Part shown: positions 63,767 to 64,000 of the stretch, one piece after another
How the letters are laid out: each line of letters opens with the position of its first letter
Position numbering within the stretch: the first letter of the stretch is position 1
Origin: Actinomycetes bacterium
Lineage (GTDB): Bacteria > Actinomycetota > Acidimicrobiia > Acidimicrobiales > RAAP-2
Assembly: GCA_021831035.1 (NCBI GenBank)
Contig: JAKBNL010000001.1
Span: 124,001 to 188,000, forward strand
Length of the DNA stretch: 64,000 bases
Direction of reading: 5' to 3'
Made by a program: the position numbers and the translations under genes
Notes under the pieces: generated by a model
What the model was told of the DNA's origin: nothing
The model's database searches: none
What the model saw: the letters and a program-made list of their open reading frames with translations, nothing else

Positions 63767-64000
63767 GTGGCGACCAAGGCCATCGTCGGTGAGAAGGTGG
63801 GCATGACCCAGGTCTGGGACGACCAGAACCGGGCCATCCCCGTCACGGTCGTGCGCGTCGCCCCCGCGCGCGTCGTCCAGGTCAAGACCCCCGAGAAGGA
63901 GGGGTACGCCGCGCTCCAGGTGACCTGGGGCGTCCGGCGCGCCACGGCCCTCACCAAGCCCGAACGGGGCCACTTCGACAAGGCCGGCGTCACCCCCGGC
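63767..64000 (+). CDS. rplC: 50S ribosomal protein L3, 3' end cut by window edge
   Basis: The first 78 codons of L3: it opens [20 protein letters not shown], the standard N-terminus, followed by a beta-barrel stretch [21 protein letters not shown]3 binds near the peptidyl-transferase centre. AGAGAGGAC before the GTG supports the start. The frame runs open to the window end. Confidence 0.95.
   Translation, partial: MATKAIVGEKVGMTQVWDDQNRAIPVTVVRVAPARVVQVKTPEKEGYAALQVTWGVRRATALTKPERGHFDKAGVTPG

Overview
The window is very GC-rich DNA (about 70% by eye, not computed) with strongly GC-ending codons and many GTG starts. The order secE-nusG-rplK-rplA-rplJ-rplL-rpoB-rpoC-rpsL-rpsG-fusA-tuf-rpsJ-rplC is the standard bacterial transcription/translation block. 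A probable F420-dependent oxidoreductase, an MptB-like mannosyltransferase, a class F-like sortase and long 'TTTTT' linkers in exported proteins point to a high-GC actinobacterium. My best guess is the Acidimicrobiia; this is an inference from gene content and no search was run.

Layout. 1-6331: a partial exported Asp-box lipoprotein, a class III aminotransferase (gabT-like), tRNA-Ser(CGA), tadA, a small secreted protein, an SDR, a DHA2-type MFS exporter and a PPOX/F420 protein. 6332-6952 has no intact gene and seems to hold frameshifted remnants. 6953-13510: an envelope/biofilm-flavoured group with a secreted GH18-like protein carrying two chitin-binding-like modules, a divergent processive GT2 synthase with a large insertion, a small XRE regulator and a membrane GGDEF-EAL protein. 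13706-17337: an SDR, tRNA-Ser(GGA), a structured leader with a small ORF, a DUF3494 (ice-binding-like) stalked surface protein and a sortase. 17533-19971: SRP 4.5S RNA, dnaX and recR. 20107-28331: sixA, then a cluster for the ethylmalonyl-CoA pathway (thiolase, ccr, epimerase, acyl-CoA carboxylase beta subunit with a small epsilon-like partner, B12-dependent ethylmalonyl-CoA mutase, 3-hydroxybutyryl-CoA dehydrogenase). 28374-41701: housekeeping genes (two peptidyl-prolyl isomerases, lysC-asd, phoU, rmuC, gltA, tesB, yajQ, tRNA-Tyr), a tandem GtrA pair, an MptB-like enzyme and a GNAT acetyltransferase. 41783-42133: tRNA-Thr, tRNA-Met, rpmG. 42245-47303: a tightly overlapping five-gene metal-uptake-like cassette (ABC binding protein, fused permease, ATPase, FTR1-like membrane protein, 81-residue membrane protein). 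It sits between rpmG and tRNA-Trp-secE, which are usually close together. 47379-64000: tRNA-Trp through the start of rplC.

How it works together. The central metabolic theme is assimilation of acetyl-CoA without isocitrate lyase. Thiolase and Hbd supply the route to crotonyl-CoA, Ccr makes ethylmalonyl-CoA, the epimerase and mutase carry it to methylsuccinyl-CoA, and an acyl-CoA carboxylase handles propionyl-CoA. A 15-bp inverted-repeat motif lies in front of both the carboxylase gene and the hbd-ecm operon and may be a shared operator. The GT2/GH18 pair, the c-di-GMP enzyme and the sortase/adhesin pair suggest investment in surface polysaccharide and adhesion.

Regulatory style. At least fourteen genes have a TANNNT hexamer ending exactly 6 or 7 bases before the start codon, as expected for leaderless mRNAs. 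Two tRNA genes show the same spacing to their mature 5' end. The rplJ, rpoB and rpsL transcripts have full -35/-10 promoters (TTGACC or TTGCCG, 17-18 bases, TAGNNT). Six of ten convergent gene pairs share a single palindromic CTAG as the stop codon of both genes.
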